The notes under the pieces: generated by a model | Databases searched by the model: none | Told to the model about the DNA's origin: nothing | What the model saw: the letters and a program-made list of their open reading frames with translations, nothing else | Assembly: GCA_023392615.1 (NCBI GenBank) | Contig: JAEVYT010000030.1 | Location: forward strand, 744,001 to 808,000 | Length of the DNA: 64,000 nt | From: Bacillota bacterium | GTDB taxonomy: Bacteria; Bacillota; Clostridia; Lachnospirales; Lachnospiraceae | Direction of reading: 5' to 3' | Translations under genes and position numbers: made by a program | In this document: piece after piece, positions 54,529 through 64,000 of the stretch | Layout of the letters: every line of letters begins with the position of its first letter | How positions within the stretch are numbered: position 1 is the stretch's first letter

Positions 54529-55107
54529 TCAGCTCAGTCTGTTCCCTACTACAGCCCAATTAATATTCTTCATGAAATTGTTTATGTATTCATTCTTATT
54601 ATCGGCATACTGAAGGAAATACGCATGCTCATACATATCTAGTACAAGAATCGGCGCTGAATATGTAATGTTACCAACATCATGAGCATCAAGACTGATA
54701 TTACGAAACATTCTACTTCTTTGATCAAAGCAAAGAACTGCCCATCCCCTGCTTGCTTTCGCAGTAGCAATAAAATCTTCTGTCCATTTATCATAACTAC
54801 CAAAATCCCTTGTAAGAATATCTTGAATAAAGCGCTCCGGTTCCGGTTGAGATCCGCCAATATTACTAAAATACAGTTCGTGTAAAATTACCCCATCAAG
54901 TGCAAAGGTTTCCCCACGTTTTAGCTCTCTGTAATAACTGAAGGTAGTATTCGATTCAGCTCTTTGCGCATCACCATGAGCTAGTATTTCATCGATTTTA
55001 TTAATATTCGTTACATATCCCTCATATAATTTCAAATGTACTTCATATTGCTTCTGGTTTACAACTGTAATATCATCGGTATAATGAAATTTTATCATCT
55101 CAATCAT
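54529..55107 (-). CDS. Divergent Fe/Mn-type superoxide dismutase
   Basis: A 192-residue protein of the Fe/Mn SOD fold. Ligand positions can be read as H in YEVHLKLYEGYV, H in VILHELYF, and D and H in LVLDMYEHAYFLQY. The first region is one residue shorter than the usual HHxxHHxxYV and lacks its second-sphere histidines, and WEHAY has become YEHAY. The fold and three ligands are clear; activity as a superoxide dismutase is less sure. AAGGAG lies 10 bases before the start. It stands alone. Confidence 0.78.
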   Translation of the reverse strand: MIEMIKFHYTDDITVVNQKQYEVHLKLYEGYVTNINKIDEILAHGDAQRAESNTTFSYYRELKRGETFALDGVILHELYFSNIGGSQPEPERFIQDILTRDFGSYDKWTEDFIATAKASRGWAVLCFDQRSRMFRNISLDAHDVGNITYSAPILVLDMYEHAYFLQYADNKNEYINNFMKNINWAVVGNRLS

Positions 55108-55190
55108 GCCCTATACTCCTTATCTCAGAATACATTTAACACTTGTACTACTTTCTATATCATACGAGAGCTTATCCGATTTTATGACTA

Positions 55191-55236
55191 AAAAGATGCT
55201 CCAATCATCAGTAATTCTATGATCGGAGCATCTTTT
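55191..55236 (-). terminator. Terminator after fhs
   Basis: AAAAGATGCTCC pairs with GGAGCATCTTTT, extended inward by ATCAT/ATGAT, about 100 bases after the fhs stop. Confidence 0.85.
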
Positions 55237-55338
55237 GATATACATAGGAATAGTGTCTTTGTAAATATGAACCTAAACAAATAGTTGTTGATAAGTACTC
55301 TTGACACTTTAATCACTTATTTAGACATGTTATTTTGA

Positions 55339-57009
55339 TTAGAATAAGCCTGTTATAATTCCGTCCTCATTCACATCAATACGCTCAGCTGCAGGAACTT
55401 TAGGAAGTCCAGGCATAGTTACGACGGAACCGGTGATAGCAACCACAAAACCTGCACCTGCGGACACATATACTTCTCGAATATTAATTGTGAAACCACT
55501 CGGTCTTCCAAGCTTTGTTGCGTCATCTGATAAGGAATATTGATTTTTAGCCATACAGATAGGAAGTTCTTTATAACCTAATGCTTCAATGGTTTTGATT
55601 GCATTGTTTGCTGCAGCATCATAAGTAACACCATCTGCGCCATAGATTTCTTTCGCAATCGTTTCAATTTTCTCCTTAATAGATAGGTTAAGATCATAGA
55701 TTGGATGATAATTGCTTTCTTTTTCTTCCATTGTCGCAAGCACTTTTTTCGCAAGATCAATGCCGCCATCTCCACCTTTCTCCCATACATCACATAAAGA
55801 GAATTCACATCCGAGGTTTTCACAGAATTCCTTTATATATGCAATCTCTGCAGGGGTATCCGTGATAAAGCGGTTTAATGCGATTACAACTGGAACGTCA
55901 TATTTTTGTAAGTTTTCAATATGCTTTTCTAGGTTCACGATACCAGATTTCAATGCTTCTACATTTTCTTCTGACAATTCTGTTTTTGGTACACCACCAT
56001 TGTATTTTAATGCTCTTACTGTAGCAACTAATACGATAGCATCCGGTTTTAAACCAGCCATGCGGCATTTAATATCCAGGAACTTTTCAGCTCCAAGATC
56101 CGCCCCAAATCCAGCTTCCGTTACAACTACATCTGCTATTTTTAATGCTGTTTTTGTTGCTCTTACACTGTTACAACCGTGTGCAATGTTAGCAAATGGT
56201 CCGCCATGAATAATAGCAGGAGTATTCTCTAGCGTTTGAATTAAATTCGGTTTCAATGCATCCTTTAATAACGCAGCCATAGATCCTACCGCATTCAGGT
56301 CTGCCGGAGTAACCGGTTTGCCGTCATAAGTATATGCAACCACAATTCGTCCAAGTCTAGCCTTTAAATCTTTCATATCCTCTGCAAGACAAAGAACAGC
56401 CATGATTTCTGAAGCAACTGTAATAATAAAATGGTCTTCTCTCACTACACCGTCAACCTTGCGTCCAAGACCTACTACGATATTACGAAGAACACGATCA
56501 TTCATATCTACACAACGCTTCCATACTATTTGATTTGTATCAATATTTAATGAATTGCCTTGTTGAATGTGGTTATCAAGCAGTGCCGCCAGAAGGTTAT
56601 TTGCAGAAGTGATAGCATGAAAATCTCCGGTAAAATGTAGATTTAAATCTTCCATTGGAACGACCTGTGCATTTCCACCACCGGCTGCTCCACCCTTTAC
56701 ACCAAAACATGGGCCAAGAGAAGGTTCACGTAGCGCGATAACGGATTTAACATTCATCTTTCCTAATGCCTGACCCAAACCTACCGTAGTGGTAGTTTTC
56801 CCCTCTCCTGCTGGAGTTGGATTAATTGCCGTCACAAGAACTAACTTGCCATCAGGATTGCTCTTTACTTTCTCCCAAAGCTCATCAGAAAGCTTCGCTT
56901 TGTGCTTACCGTAGAACTCTAAGTCATCTTCAGAGATATTTAATTGTGCCGCCACTTCTCTGATATGTTTTAATTTTGCCTCCTGTGCAATTTGAATGTC
57001 TGATTTCAT
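55339..57009 (-). CDS. fhs: Formate-tetrahydrofolate ligase
   Basis: A 556-residue ATP-dependent enzyme making 10-formyl-THF from formate. The nucleotide-binding loop TPAGEGKTT lies at 65-73; EPSLGPCFGVKGGAAGGG (about 95-112) and FTGDFHAITSANNLLAALLD (about 131-150) are invariant in the family. It is part of one-carbon metabolism and of the Wood-Ljungdahl route where present. GAAAGGAAGG precedes the start, the same purine string found in the repeat array. Confidence 0.97.
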   Translation of the reverse strand: MKSDIQIAQEAKLKHIREVAAQLNISEDDLEFYGKHKAKLSDELWEKVKSNPDGKLVLVTAINPTPAGEGKTTTTVGLGQALGKMNVKSVIALREPSLGPCFGVKGGAAGGGNAQVVPMEDLNLHFTGDFHAITSANNLLAALLDNHIQQGNSLNIDTNQIVWKRCVDMNDRVLRNIVVGLGRKVDGVVREDHFIITVASEIMAVLCLAEDMKDLKARLGRIVVAYTYDGKPVTPADLNAVGSMAALLKDALKPNLIQTLENTPAIIHGGPFANIAHGCNSVRATKTALKIADVVVTEAGFGADLGAEKFLDIKCRMAGLKPDAIVLVATVRALKYNGGVPKTELSEENVEALKSGIVNLEKHIENLQKYDVPVVIALNRFITDTPAEIAYIKEFCENLGCEFSLCDVWEKGGDGGIDLAKKVLATMEEKESNYHPIYDLNLSIKEKIETIAKEIYGADGVTYDAAANNAIKTIEALGYKELPICMAKNQYSLSDDATKLGRPSGFTINIREVYVSAGAGFVVAITGSVVTMPGLPKVPAAERIDVNEDGIITGLF

Positions 57010-57329
57010 TAGTGTTCCTTCCTTTCAAATTATTATTTCTAATCGAGAATCATAATTAACGAAGTCTTTTCATATTAATAATCGCCAATAAAAAGTCATT
57101 CTTAAGCTCATCCATGAAATTGAAATCATTATACAAGATAATCACCACTATTTACAAGATTAATTTATAAACTAAATAAAATTTACTTGCTTTATGAATT
57201 AGGATGTGTATATACTATCCTTAATAATTTGTCAGAATAGAAGTTATTTTGTATAGAATAACTTCTATTATTAAGAAACAACTTAAAAATAACTTATAAT
57301 CCTAAACTTTAGCTTGAAAGGAAATCTAT
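57010..57329. other. Divergent upstream region with a perfect hairpin
   Basis: 320 AT-rich bases lie between fhs and the HAD gene. The only notable element is TAGAAGTTATT (57238-57248), 8 bases, AATAACTTCTA (57257-57267), a perfect 11-bp inverted repeat, about 63 bases before the HAD start. It may be an operator or a leader hairpin. Confidence 0.5.
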
Positions 57330-57974
57330 ATGAAATATACTACCGTAATCTTTGATTTAGATGGGACATTATTAAATACAATTGATGATCTGAGTGATAG
57401 CTTAAATGATGTTTTAAATCAACATGGCTATAAGCAGATACCGGTTGATGATGTTAGGCGTTTTGTTGGAAACGGTGCAAAAAATCTGGTTCGTCTCTCG
57501 TTACCTGAACAAACTAACGAAGAAGTGATTACGGAAGTATTTGAAGAATTTAAAAAACAATATAAAAACAATATGCAGAACAAAACTAGACCTTACAACG
57601 GTATAATGGAGTTGTTGCTTGATTTGAGCCGTTACAATTATAAAATAGGGATTGTATCAAACAAATTTGATACTGCAGTTAAAGATCTGGCAAATATCTA
57701 TTTTGGTAATCTAATATCAGTGGCGATTGGAGAAACGAATGATATCAAACGAAAACCAGCACCGGACAGCATCTATACCGCAGTGAAGGAACTGGGTTCT
57801 GATCTTAATAAAACCATTCTGGTAGGTGATTCGGAAACTGATGTCCGTACTGCTAAGAATGCAGGAATTCCATGTATTGGCGTAACTTGGGGATTTCGAA
57901 GTCGTGAAGTGTTACGTGCAGAAGGCGCAGATTATCTAATTGATACTCCTCGTGAGATATTGACGATAATATAA
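57330..57974 (+). CDS. HAD-family phosphatase, phosphoglycolate-phosphatase-like
   Basis: A 214-residue HAD hydrolase. Motif I is FDLDGTLLNT (8-17) with the nucleophilic Asp. Motif II is GIVSNKFD (about 109), motif III is KRKPAPDSI (about 138), and motif IV is VGDSETDVRTA (about 159). An alpha-helical cap lies after motif I. The substrate is probably a small phosphate ester such as phosphoglycolate, but HAD substrates cannot be told from sequence alone. GAAAGGAAATCT precedes the start. Confidence 0.88.
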   Translation: MKYTTVIFDLDGTLLNTIDDLSDSLNDVLNQHGYKQIPVDDVRRFVGNGAKNLVRLSLPEQTNEEVITEVFEEFKKQYKNNMQNKTRPYNGIMELLLDLSRYNYKIGIVSNKFDTAVKDLANIYFGNLISVAIGETNDIKRKPAPDSIYTAVKELGSDLNKTILVGDSETDVRTAKNAGIPCIGVTWGFRSREVLRAEGADYLIDTPREILTII

Positions 57975-58285
57975 TATGTTTTTTTACATAGATATTATTA
58001 GTTTATGAACTTTTATATACACAAGATAACGGTATACTAGCGAGAAAGATAACTTATAAAAATCAAGGAATACATTATCCCTCCTATTTTGATAATTAAT
58101 TGTTTGAATATATTGTTTTTTTACATATATACATTTCAATAAAATATATCATCATAATTAAAAACGCTTCTACTACTAAAAATAGTAAAGCCGCTTTCCA
58201 TATAGCTAAGTCACTGGTAAACCATAATATTGTAAAGGATGAAGAACCACATAATTATATAAAATTACTATACTCACCCCAAAAA
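57975..58285. other. AT-rich gap, no supported gene
   Basis: I see no gene with a ribosome site. A plus-strand frame ending just past the end of the ATP-grasp gene contains KNASTTKNSKAAFHIAKSL, which reads like coding sequence, but its only start is a TTG with no ribosome site. It may be the end of a lost gene. Confidence 0.4.
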
Positions 58286-59152
58286 TCAAACCATTGATCT
58301 AATAATAAACCGTAAATACCGTTCTACAATATTAATCTCCGGAGCGCATTGATACAGCATTCTGGAGCCGACTACATCTTCTATTTCATTAAAAATTAGT
58401 TCACTCTCATCTCCGATTATAAAATCAATACCTACTAAACCGAATTCAAAGAGATCGATAATTTTATTCACTATCTCTTTATTCTGGTCGGATAATTCAT
58501 AGAGAATAACTTCCCCGCCTAATGAAAAATTAGATTTAAAGCCCTTCTTTGCTGTGCGTAAAACGGAAGCGATGATTTCTTTACCGATTACATAGACACG
58601 TAAATCCTGATATTTGCTACCGGTTAATGGCTGTATGACAGCATCCGAGCCTTTCAAACCATATAAAATGGATTCCCGATCGGGTTCATTTTCCGAAGGA
58701 TCTATCATGTAAACTTGGCTTCCACCGTGCCCATCTACTGCTTTAATCACTGTAGGGTTATCAATCTTATCCATCTTCGAACTAATCAAGTTATTGGTAC
58801 AGAAAACAGAATCGACCATCTTAATTCCGGTAGAGGCGAGGTATTGATAGGTACGTGCCTTATCGTTACAGATTTCAGACACGAAGGAATTATTATACAC
58901 CTTAATCCCCATATATTCTAGATGTTTATTTAATAACGGATAAATGGCGCGACATATTACGAAATCGGGCATATCCGGTACTTCACCATCTATATACAGA
59001 AACAACTGATTATTCTTGACACCGAATTCTAGTTGCTCAACTAGAACAAGTTCTATGTCTATATTCAGCTTATTACCTTCTGTTTGATAATAGTCAATAT
59101 ACTGTTTATTATAAGCTGCACTTTCCCGGTAATAAATCATCCATGCCTTCAT
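58286..59152 (-). CDS. RimK-like ATP-grasp ligase, second of a tandem pair
   Basis: A 288-residue ATP-grasp protein. It has a pre-ATP-grasp domain (about 1-100), then the ATP-binding region with VIKAVDGHGGSQVYM (about 136-150) and QPLTGSKYQDLRVYVIG, and a metal-binding end IFNEIEDVVGSRM (about 258-270). The fold joins a carboxylate to an amine via an acyl-phosphate. It starts 2 bases after the upstream paralogue, so both are translated together. The substrate is unknown; peptide tailing or a small-molecule ligation is possible. Confidence 0.82.
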   Translation of the reverse strand: MKAWMIYYRESAAYNKQYIDYYQTEGNKLNIDIELVLVEQLEFGVKNNQLFLYIDGEVPDMPDFVICRAIYPLLNKHLEYMGIKVYNNSFVSEICNDKARTYQYLASTGIKMVDSVFCTNNLISSKMDKIDNPTVIKAVDGHGGSQVYMIDPSENEPDRESILYGLKGSDAVIQPLTGSKYQDLRVYVIGKEIIASVLRTAKKGFKSNFSLGGEVILYELSDQNKEIVNKIIDLFEFGLVGIDFIIGDESELIFNEIEDVVGSRMLYQCAPEINIVERYLRFIIRSMV

Positions 59153-59154
59153 GT

Positions 59155-60024
59155 TTAGACCACCTTAGTTCGAATATGATTAATAATAACGTCTGCAGCG
59201 TTCACACCGGTACAATCATAGATATTTTTAAAATGTGCATTAGAATTGATCTCACATAATATCGGTTCATCCTGTTCACCAAAGATTATATCTACTCCTG
59301 CAAAATCTAACCCTATCAGGTTACAGCATAATAGGGCTAATTCTGTTTGCTCCTTGTTCGGTGTGTAGGGTTTCATTTTTCCACCAATCGTCAGATTTGC
59401 ACGGAAGTCTCCATCCTCTGTATAACGATACATACTTGCAATCACTTCGCCGCCTACCACCTGTAGCCTAATATCTCTTCCAAAGCTGGTGGGGATAAAC
59501 TCTTGAAATATCATAGACTTCGATCCGATTTGCATTACTTTTGATAACAACTCATCCTCGTTCTTAATTAAATAAACCTGTTGGCCAAAGGAACCAAAGC
59601 TTTCTTTGATCACCAAAGGAAACCCGATCAGAGCAGATATCTCATTTAGAAAATCATAATTGGTATAACCTATGTTCTCAAAGGTTTTGGGTGCAATAAA
59701 GGTACGAGGCATCTTAATGCCGGAATTCATTAACGATAGATGGGTTAGTGATTTGTCATCACATACCTCAATTGCCCTTGATGAATTGAAAACCGGATAA
59801 CCCAATCTTTCTAAATAGCTTGCTAGTTTTACATCCTTATCCCAAAAGAGTATAAAATCACTCAACCTAGGAAAATCGCCTTTACGAATATCGATTAGGA
59901 GCTCTGCATTGGTTTTTAACATCATATTGATATTTTGTTTTCTTCCAGCTTCCAAAAGCCAGGAGTGTATCTCGTTAAATTTATTTGATTTTAAAAATTC
60001 ATTTACTACAAGTATTCCAGTCAT
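59155..60024 (-). CDS. RimK-like ATP-grasp ligase, first of a tandem pair
   Basis: A 289-residue paralogue of the next gene. It has VIKESFGSFGQQVYLI (about 137-152), FQEFIPTSFGRDIRLQVV (about 174-191) and the metal-site end PILCEINSNAHFKNIYD (about 251-267). Active-site residues typical of RimK (E and N of the last motif) are present. The pair diverged strongly, so they probably have different substrates or act together. No precursor peptide or biosynthetic partner is next to them. Confidence 0.82.
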   Translation of the reverse strand: MTGILVVNEFLKSNKFNEIHSWLLEAGRKQNINMMLKTNAELLIDIRKGDFPRLSDFILFWDKDVKLASYLERLGYPVFNSSRAIEVCDDKSLTHLSLMNSGIKMPRTFIAPKTFENIGYTNYDFLNEISALIGFPLVIKESFGSFGQQVYLIKNEDELLSKVMQIGSKSMIFQEFIPTSFGRDIRLQVVGGEVIASMYRYTEDGDFRANLTIGGKMKPYTPNKEQTELALLCCNLIGLDFAGVDIIFGEQDEPILCEINSNAHFKNIYDCTGVNAADVIINHIRTKVV

Positions 60025-60249
60025 ATTTATCCTTTATATTGTTTCTAATAATAATTTTATCAATATGTATTATTCGAATCATGAGCTTATACTTATACAG
60101 AAGTGATTCATGTGTTTCATAATAATTCATATATTTAATACTTATTATGATAAGAGAAGATTCTTTAAGTTTACACTGTTAATAATTTAATATTTATCCA
60201 ATGATAATCATAATTAGAAATAAAATGATTAAGTATACAATTTACTTTA

Positions 60250-62844
60250 CTAATATTCTTCCAGGTATTGTTCAAACTGCTCCTGTGACATAAGAATTTT
60301 CCTTGGTTTGGTTCCTTCTTCCGGCCCTACCACACCTGCCTCTGCTAATTGATCCATAATTCTTGCCGCACGGTTAAAGCCAATCTTGTACACACGCTGA
60401 AGCATACCAATTGAAGCCTTGTCCTTCTCGATAATAAACTTACCGGCTTCCATAAAGTATTCATCACGGTCATCTCCGCTTCCACCGTTTGTCCCTGAGA
60501 GCTCGCCGCCCTTCGCATTATTAATCTTCTCATGTACATCATCGTTATATACTGCTTCGTTATTATTCTTTTTAAGAAATTCAACAACAGAGCTAACTTC
60601 CTTCTCACTGATAAAAGCACCCTGAATACGAACAGGTTTCGGATATCCAGAAGGGAAGAATAACATATCGCCTTTTCCTAACAGCTTCTCAGCTCCGGAC
60701 CCATCTAGAATTGTTCTGGAATCAATTGCTGAAGATACGGCAAATGCAATTCTGGATGGTATATTCGCTTTAATCAAACCGGTAATAACATTTACGGATG
60801 GTCTTTGTGTCGCGATAATCAGATGAATACCGGCTGCTCTGGCTAGCTGTGCCAATCGACAGATTGCGTCTTCCACTTCACCCGGAGCTACCATCATAAG
60901 ATCTGCTAACTCGTCGATGATGATTACTATCTGAGGAAGCTTCTGGCAATTTTCATCATTCAGATGCTCTACCTTTGCCACCTTATCATTATAACCCTTC
61001 AAATCTCTGGCACCGACATCGGCGAATTTCTTGTAACGCTCTGTCATCTCGATTACAGCCCAGTTCAGTGCCGCGGAGGCCTTCTTTGGATCTGTTACAA
61101 CCGGAATTAACAGATGAGGTATTCCATTATAGATATTTAATTCTACAACCTTTGGATCAATCATGATAAGTCGAACATCGGATGGTTTGGCTTTATATAA
61201 CAAACTCATAATTAAAGTATTAATACATACGGACTTACCGGAACCGGTCGCGCCCGCGATCAGTAAGTGTGGCATCTTCGCGATATCCGTAATAACAGTT
61301 TGTCCACCTATATCTTTCCCTACTGCAAAAGCAAGATTGGAATTATGCTTTTCAAAATCCTTGGATTCTATCATCTCACGGAAGGTTACCATGGAATTTT
61401 CTTTGTTCGGCACTTCAATACCGACCGCAGCCTTACCAGGTATCGGAGCCTCGATTCTAACGTCAGATGCAGCCAGGTTTAACTTAATATCATCTGCAAG
61501 ACTAGTAATCTTACTGACCTTAACACCTTGCTCAGGCTGAAGCTCATATCTCGTAACAGCTGGGCCAACACTTACATTTGTGATAGTAACATGTACGCCA
61601 AAGCTATCAAGCGTGGTCTGAAGCTTCATCGCCGTTTCTTTTAAATCCTTATCCGTGGATTGTCCCTTGTTTGACTTAAGTTTAGGAGCCGAAAGCAAAT
61701 GATAAGGCGGGAAGATATACTCCTTCTGTTTTGCGGTTTGAGATATACTCAATTCTTCTACGCTTGTAGAATCGTTATTATTCTTGGAATTACTTTTTGG
61801 TTTCGATGCTGGTGAGTGGAGTTCTAACGTAGATTCTGTTGTTGGATCTTCTACTTCAGTAGACATAATATCAACACCTGTCTCATCAATAAATTCAATG
61901 CTTTCAGCTGGGTCGAATGGCTCTTCTTTACGACCAAATTTACGTTTTAATTCTTCTTCATAAGTTGGAACAGGTTCCTCATTCGTCAATCCATCATCTT
62001 CTGTTTTTTGATCAAAGATAGAATTAAAATTTAGAATTGGAATGATTGGTTCCTCATTCTCAACAGAACCGTTCTTTGCTTTTTGTGCTTTCTTTGATTT
62101 ATGATCCGGGATAACTAGCTCTTCTTCACCCGACTCCCTCAGAGAAGAGGGAGTCGTTTCATTAATAACGAACGTTTTGGCAGGCTTTCTTGTACCTCCA
62201 ATAACTTTAAAATCAGTTGAGGTAGTACGCTCTTCTTTACGAATTCGTTGATATTCCATTCGCTCTTTGATGGAATCTTTACTTTTGCTGGCCAACATAG
62301 TGAATAAGGCTTTACCAGTTATTACGATGACGCATATAGCCATAATAGCTAATAAGATTACAAAAGTTGCTACCTTTTCAAATAAGCTGCAAAAAAGATT
62401 AGCAAAGATGCCACCAATAAGTCCACCTCCGCTTCTTTGCTGCAGGGAGTTGATATAATAATCACCTAACTTTATGTTTGGGTCAGGATCAGTTAACATC
62501 TGGATAAAGGATGCTAATGCTACAAAGAATACATAGGCACTTACTATCTTGGTTCCGGCTTGTTTATTTCCATAATTGGACAATTGGAACGCTGCCATAA
62601 AAAATATAATAAATGGCAAGAGATATGCTTCTAAACCGATCAATCCAAATAAAAAGCCACTTATGAGTTTTCCTACGCTTCCGCATAAATTGATATTACT
62701 TAAAAACAACAAGATGGAAAGCACCAATGCAATTACAAGAATGATTTCATCTTGAATAACACCTCGGTCCTTTATGCTTTGTCTTCCCCGTGTATTTTTC
62801 TTTCGTTTATTTGTTGTTTTTCTCGATTTCTGTTTTGGAGCCAT
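60250..62844 (-). CDS. ftsK: FtsK/SpoIIIE-family DNA translocase
   Basis: An 864-residue DNA pump. The N-terminus is basic, then four membrane segments (about 35-185), a polar linker (about 190-390), and the motor with Walker A ATGSGKS and Walker B-type IVIIIDELADLMM. The C-terminal gamma winged helix (about 795-850, GMLQRVYKIGFNRAARIMDQ) reads KOPS/SRS sequences. It moves chromosomal DNA through the division or sporulation septum. I chose the ATG behind AAGGAGG, not the TTG inside which that site falls. Confidence 0.95.
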   Translation of the reverse strand: MAPKQKSRKTTNKRKKNTRGRQSIKDRGVIQDEIILVIALVLSILLFLSNINLCGSVGKLISGFLFGLIGLEAYLLPFIIFFMAAFQLSNYGNKQAGTKIVSAYVFFVALASFIQMLTDPDPNIKLGDYYINSLQQRSGGGLIGGIFANLFCSLFEKVATFVILLAIMAICVIVITGKALFTMLASKSKDSIKERMEYQRIRKEERTTSTDFKVIGGTRKPAKTFVINETTPSSLRESGEEELVIPDHKSKKAQKAKNGSVENEEPIIPILNFNSIFDQKTEDDGLTNEEPVPTYEEELKRKFGRKEEPFDPAESIEFIDETGVDIMSTEVEDPTTESTLELHSPASKPKSNSKNNNDSTSVEELSISQTAKQKEYIFPPYHLLSAPKLKSNKGQSTDKDLKETAMKLQTTLDSFGVHVTITNVSVGPAVTRYELQPEQGVKVSKITSLADDIKLNLAASDVRIEAPIPGKAAVGIEVPNKENSMVTFREMIESKDFEKHNSNLAFAVGKDIGGQTVITDIAKMPHLLIAGATGSGKSVCINTLIMSLLYKAKPSDVRLIMIDPKVVELNIYNGIPHLLIPVVTDPKKASAALNWAVIEMTERYKKFADVGARDLKGYNDKVAKVEHLNDENCQKLPQIVIIIDELADLMMVAPGEVEDAICRLAQLARAAGIHLIIATQRPSVNVITGLIKANIPSRIAFAVSSAIDSRTILDGSGAEKLLGKGDMLFFPSGYPKPVRIQGAFISEKEVSSVVEFLKKNNNEAVYNDDVHEKINNAKGGELSGTNGGSGDDRDEYFMEAGKFIIEKDKASIGMLQRVYKIGFNRAARIMDQLAEAGVVGPEEGTKPRKILMSQEQFEQYLEEY

Positions 62845-62860
62845 TTCCTTTGAGTCCTCC

Positions 62861-63754
62861 TTACGCAAAGTACCAAATTAACGCAAAGATACCGATTGCG
62901 ATACAATAATATGCAAAATATTTAAATTTTTTACCTTTAACAATAACTAACATTGTTTTAATACAAATATAACCGACTACTGCAGCTACAATCATGCCAA
63001 CCAGATAGTTCATAAGTTGATTTTGCGTAGTAGATGCCATGTCAAAATCCTTTACCTTAAAGATTACTGCTCCAAGAATGGCAGGAATCGACATGATAAA
63101 GGAATACTTTACTGCAAATTCACGTTCATAGCCAGCAATTAAGCATGTGGTAATAGTTGACCCGGATCTAGATAGACCAGGAAGAATAGCAAGCCCTTGA
63201 GCTATGCCTATAATACCTGCTTCCTGATAGGTCGCTTCATTCTCTTTTTTAAAACCCGGCTTCATACGATCAGCAATCATAAGTAGAAGTCCCGATAGTA
63301 TCAAACAAAGTCCAGGCACCAATAAAGATTGGTTTGCTACTTCGATCGCATTATCAAATACAACACCGATCATTCCGGTTGGAATTGTTGCGACCATAAT
63401 TAACATCACAAGCTTTCGATATGGTGTTGAAATCACTTTTTTATATGGATTTTTATTCTTTGAGGCTGCATTATGTATCATCTTGAAGAAATTACTTACG
63501 CAATCTCCTATTATACCAATCCCTTCTTTGATCAGTTCCCATATGTCCTTCCAAAATGCGATAAATACAGCAATTAAAGTTCCAAAGTGTAATAGTACAT
63601 CAAACAAAAGTACATCATCTGTTTTAATATTCAAAATGAATTTCATTAGTGCTAAATGACCATCGCTGCTGATTGGCAAAAACTCGGCTATTCCTTGAAC
63701 GATACCCATTACAATCGACTGAATCAATCCCACTGTAGTAGCCTCCGTCGTCAA
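62861..63754 (-). CDS. uppP: Undecaprenyl-diphosphatase
   Basis: A 297-residue polytopic membrane enzyme that recycles the lipid carrier of cell-wall synthesis; overproduction gives bacitracin resistance. The two conserved regions are VQGIAEFLPISSDGHL (about 19-34) and GLAILPGLSRSGSTITT (about 188-204). Ser-Asp in SSDGH replaces the more common SSSGH. The ftsK start lies 16 bases after its stop, so the two are probably cotranscribed. Confidence 0.95.
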   Translation of the reverse strand: MTTEATTVGLIQSIVMGIVQGIAEFLPISSDGHLALMKFILNIKTDDVLLFDVLLHFGTLIAVFIAFWKDIWELIKEGIGIIGDCVSNFFKMIHNAASKNKNPYKKVISTPYRKLVMLIMVATIPTGMIGVVFDNAIEVANQSLLVPGLCLILSGLLLMIADRMKPGFKKENEATYQEAGIIGIAQGLAILPGLSRSGSTITTCLIAGYEREFAVKYSFIMSIPAILGAVIFKVKDFDMASTTQNQLMNYLVGMIVAAVVGYICIKTMLVIVKGKKFKYFAYYCIAIGIFALIWYFA

Positions 63755-64000
63755 CTTTTAATATGAAATTTACTTTAATATATTAAATACTTTTACATTT
63801 AATTATACCTTTATTAAAAATGATATGCAAGACTAAAACATAAAACAACCCTTTCTATAATATATTTTCATAATATTAGTATCGGTATGATTTCAACTAT
63901 TCACTGTATCAATATTACATGCTACCGTTATAACAAAACTTAACAGTAGCACGTATAATTATCCTTTATAATTTTGACCCGGAAAGTATTCTTCGTTTAA
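63755..64000. other. AT-rich end of window
   Basis: No gene is visible in the last 246 bases, only AT-rich sequence upstream of uppP, which probably contains its promoter. Confidence 0.5.

Noticed and set aside
58100..58297. A 65-codon plus-strand gene
   Set aside because: The only start is a TTG without ribosome site and the 3' end overlaps the ATP-grasp gene; perhaps a relic.

Overview
The window reads as a chromosomal segment of an AT-rich, low-GC, endospore-forming Firmicute, most likely a member of the Lachnospiraceae close to the Lachnoclostridium/Clostridium phytofermentans group (inference from gene content and codon use). Strong AGGAGG ribosome sites are common, and TTG or ATG starts sit close behind them. 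Housekeeping neighbourhoods typical of Clostridia are intact: rplU-prp-rpmA, obgE-yhbY-nadD-yqeK-rsfS, RNase G with a radical-SAM pair, lexA with a divergent LysM gene, pyrBI, and ftsK-uppP. I saw no rRNA, tRNA or CRISPR array.

Region by region. 1-5.3 kb: the start of a multicopper oxidase, a YtaF-like sporulation membrane protein, two tandem DUF6143-type proteins, and a two-gene nucleotide-sugar operon (4,6-dehydratase plus aminotransferase). 5.5-14 kb: a secreted protein, a MntR-MntH manganese uptake pair with an L,D-transpeptidase, a large cell-wall amidase, TtcA and an Xer-type recombinase. 14-18 kb: phosphoketolase and a ROK repressor with a XylR-like operator, pointing to pentose control. 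18-27 kb: a zinc-ribbon membrane protein, a sirtuin, a PEBP lipoprotein, an AraC regulator, Ndk, a LytTR/LiaF-like pair and a Big_2 surface protein. 27-29 kb: the SOS locus, then a small graveyard of an IS30-type transposase fragment and a truncated membrane-protein gene. 29-39.7 kb: ribosome-assembly, NAD and tRNA-quality genes, all on the minus strand. 40-45 kb: FosX, a palindromic repeat element, and KdpDE without the pump genes. 45-51.7 kb: TyrS, a zinc-ribbon protein, BirA and a SWIM/SNF2 helicase. 51.7-53 kb: a gene-free stretch with a striking tandem-repeat array. 53-64 kb: PyrBI, a divergent superoxide dismutase, Fhs, a HAD phosphatase, tandem RimK-like ATP-grasp ligases, FtsK/SpoIIIE and UppP.

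The most unusual item is the array at about 52.03-52.53 kb. About ten degenerate units, mostly 53-57 bp apart, each carry a GTACCTTCC core, which reads GGAAGGTAC on the minus strand. A consensus-like promoter lies upstream on the minus strand (TTGACA, 17 nt, TAAAAT) and a strong hairpin terminator lies downstream. Together they predict a noncoding RNA of about 700 nt presenting repeated A(N)GGA/Shine-Dalgarno-like sites. A CsrA-type sponge or other titrating RNA is one possible reading. This is a hypothesis from sequence only.
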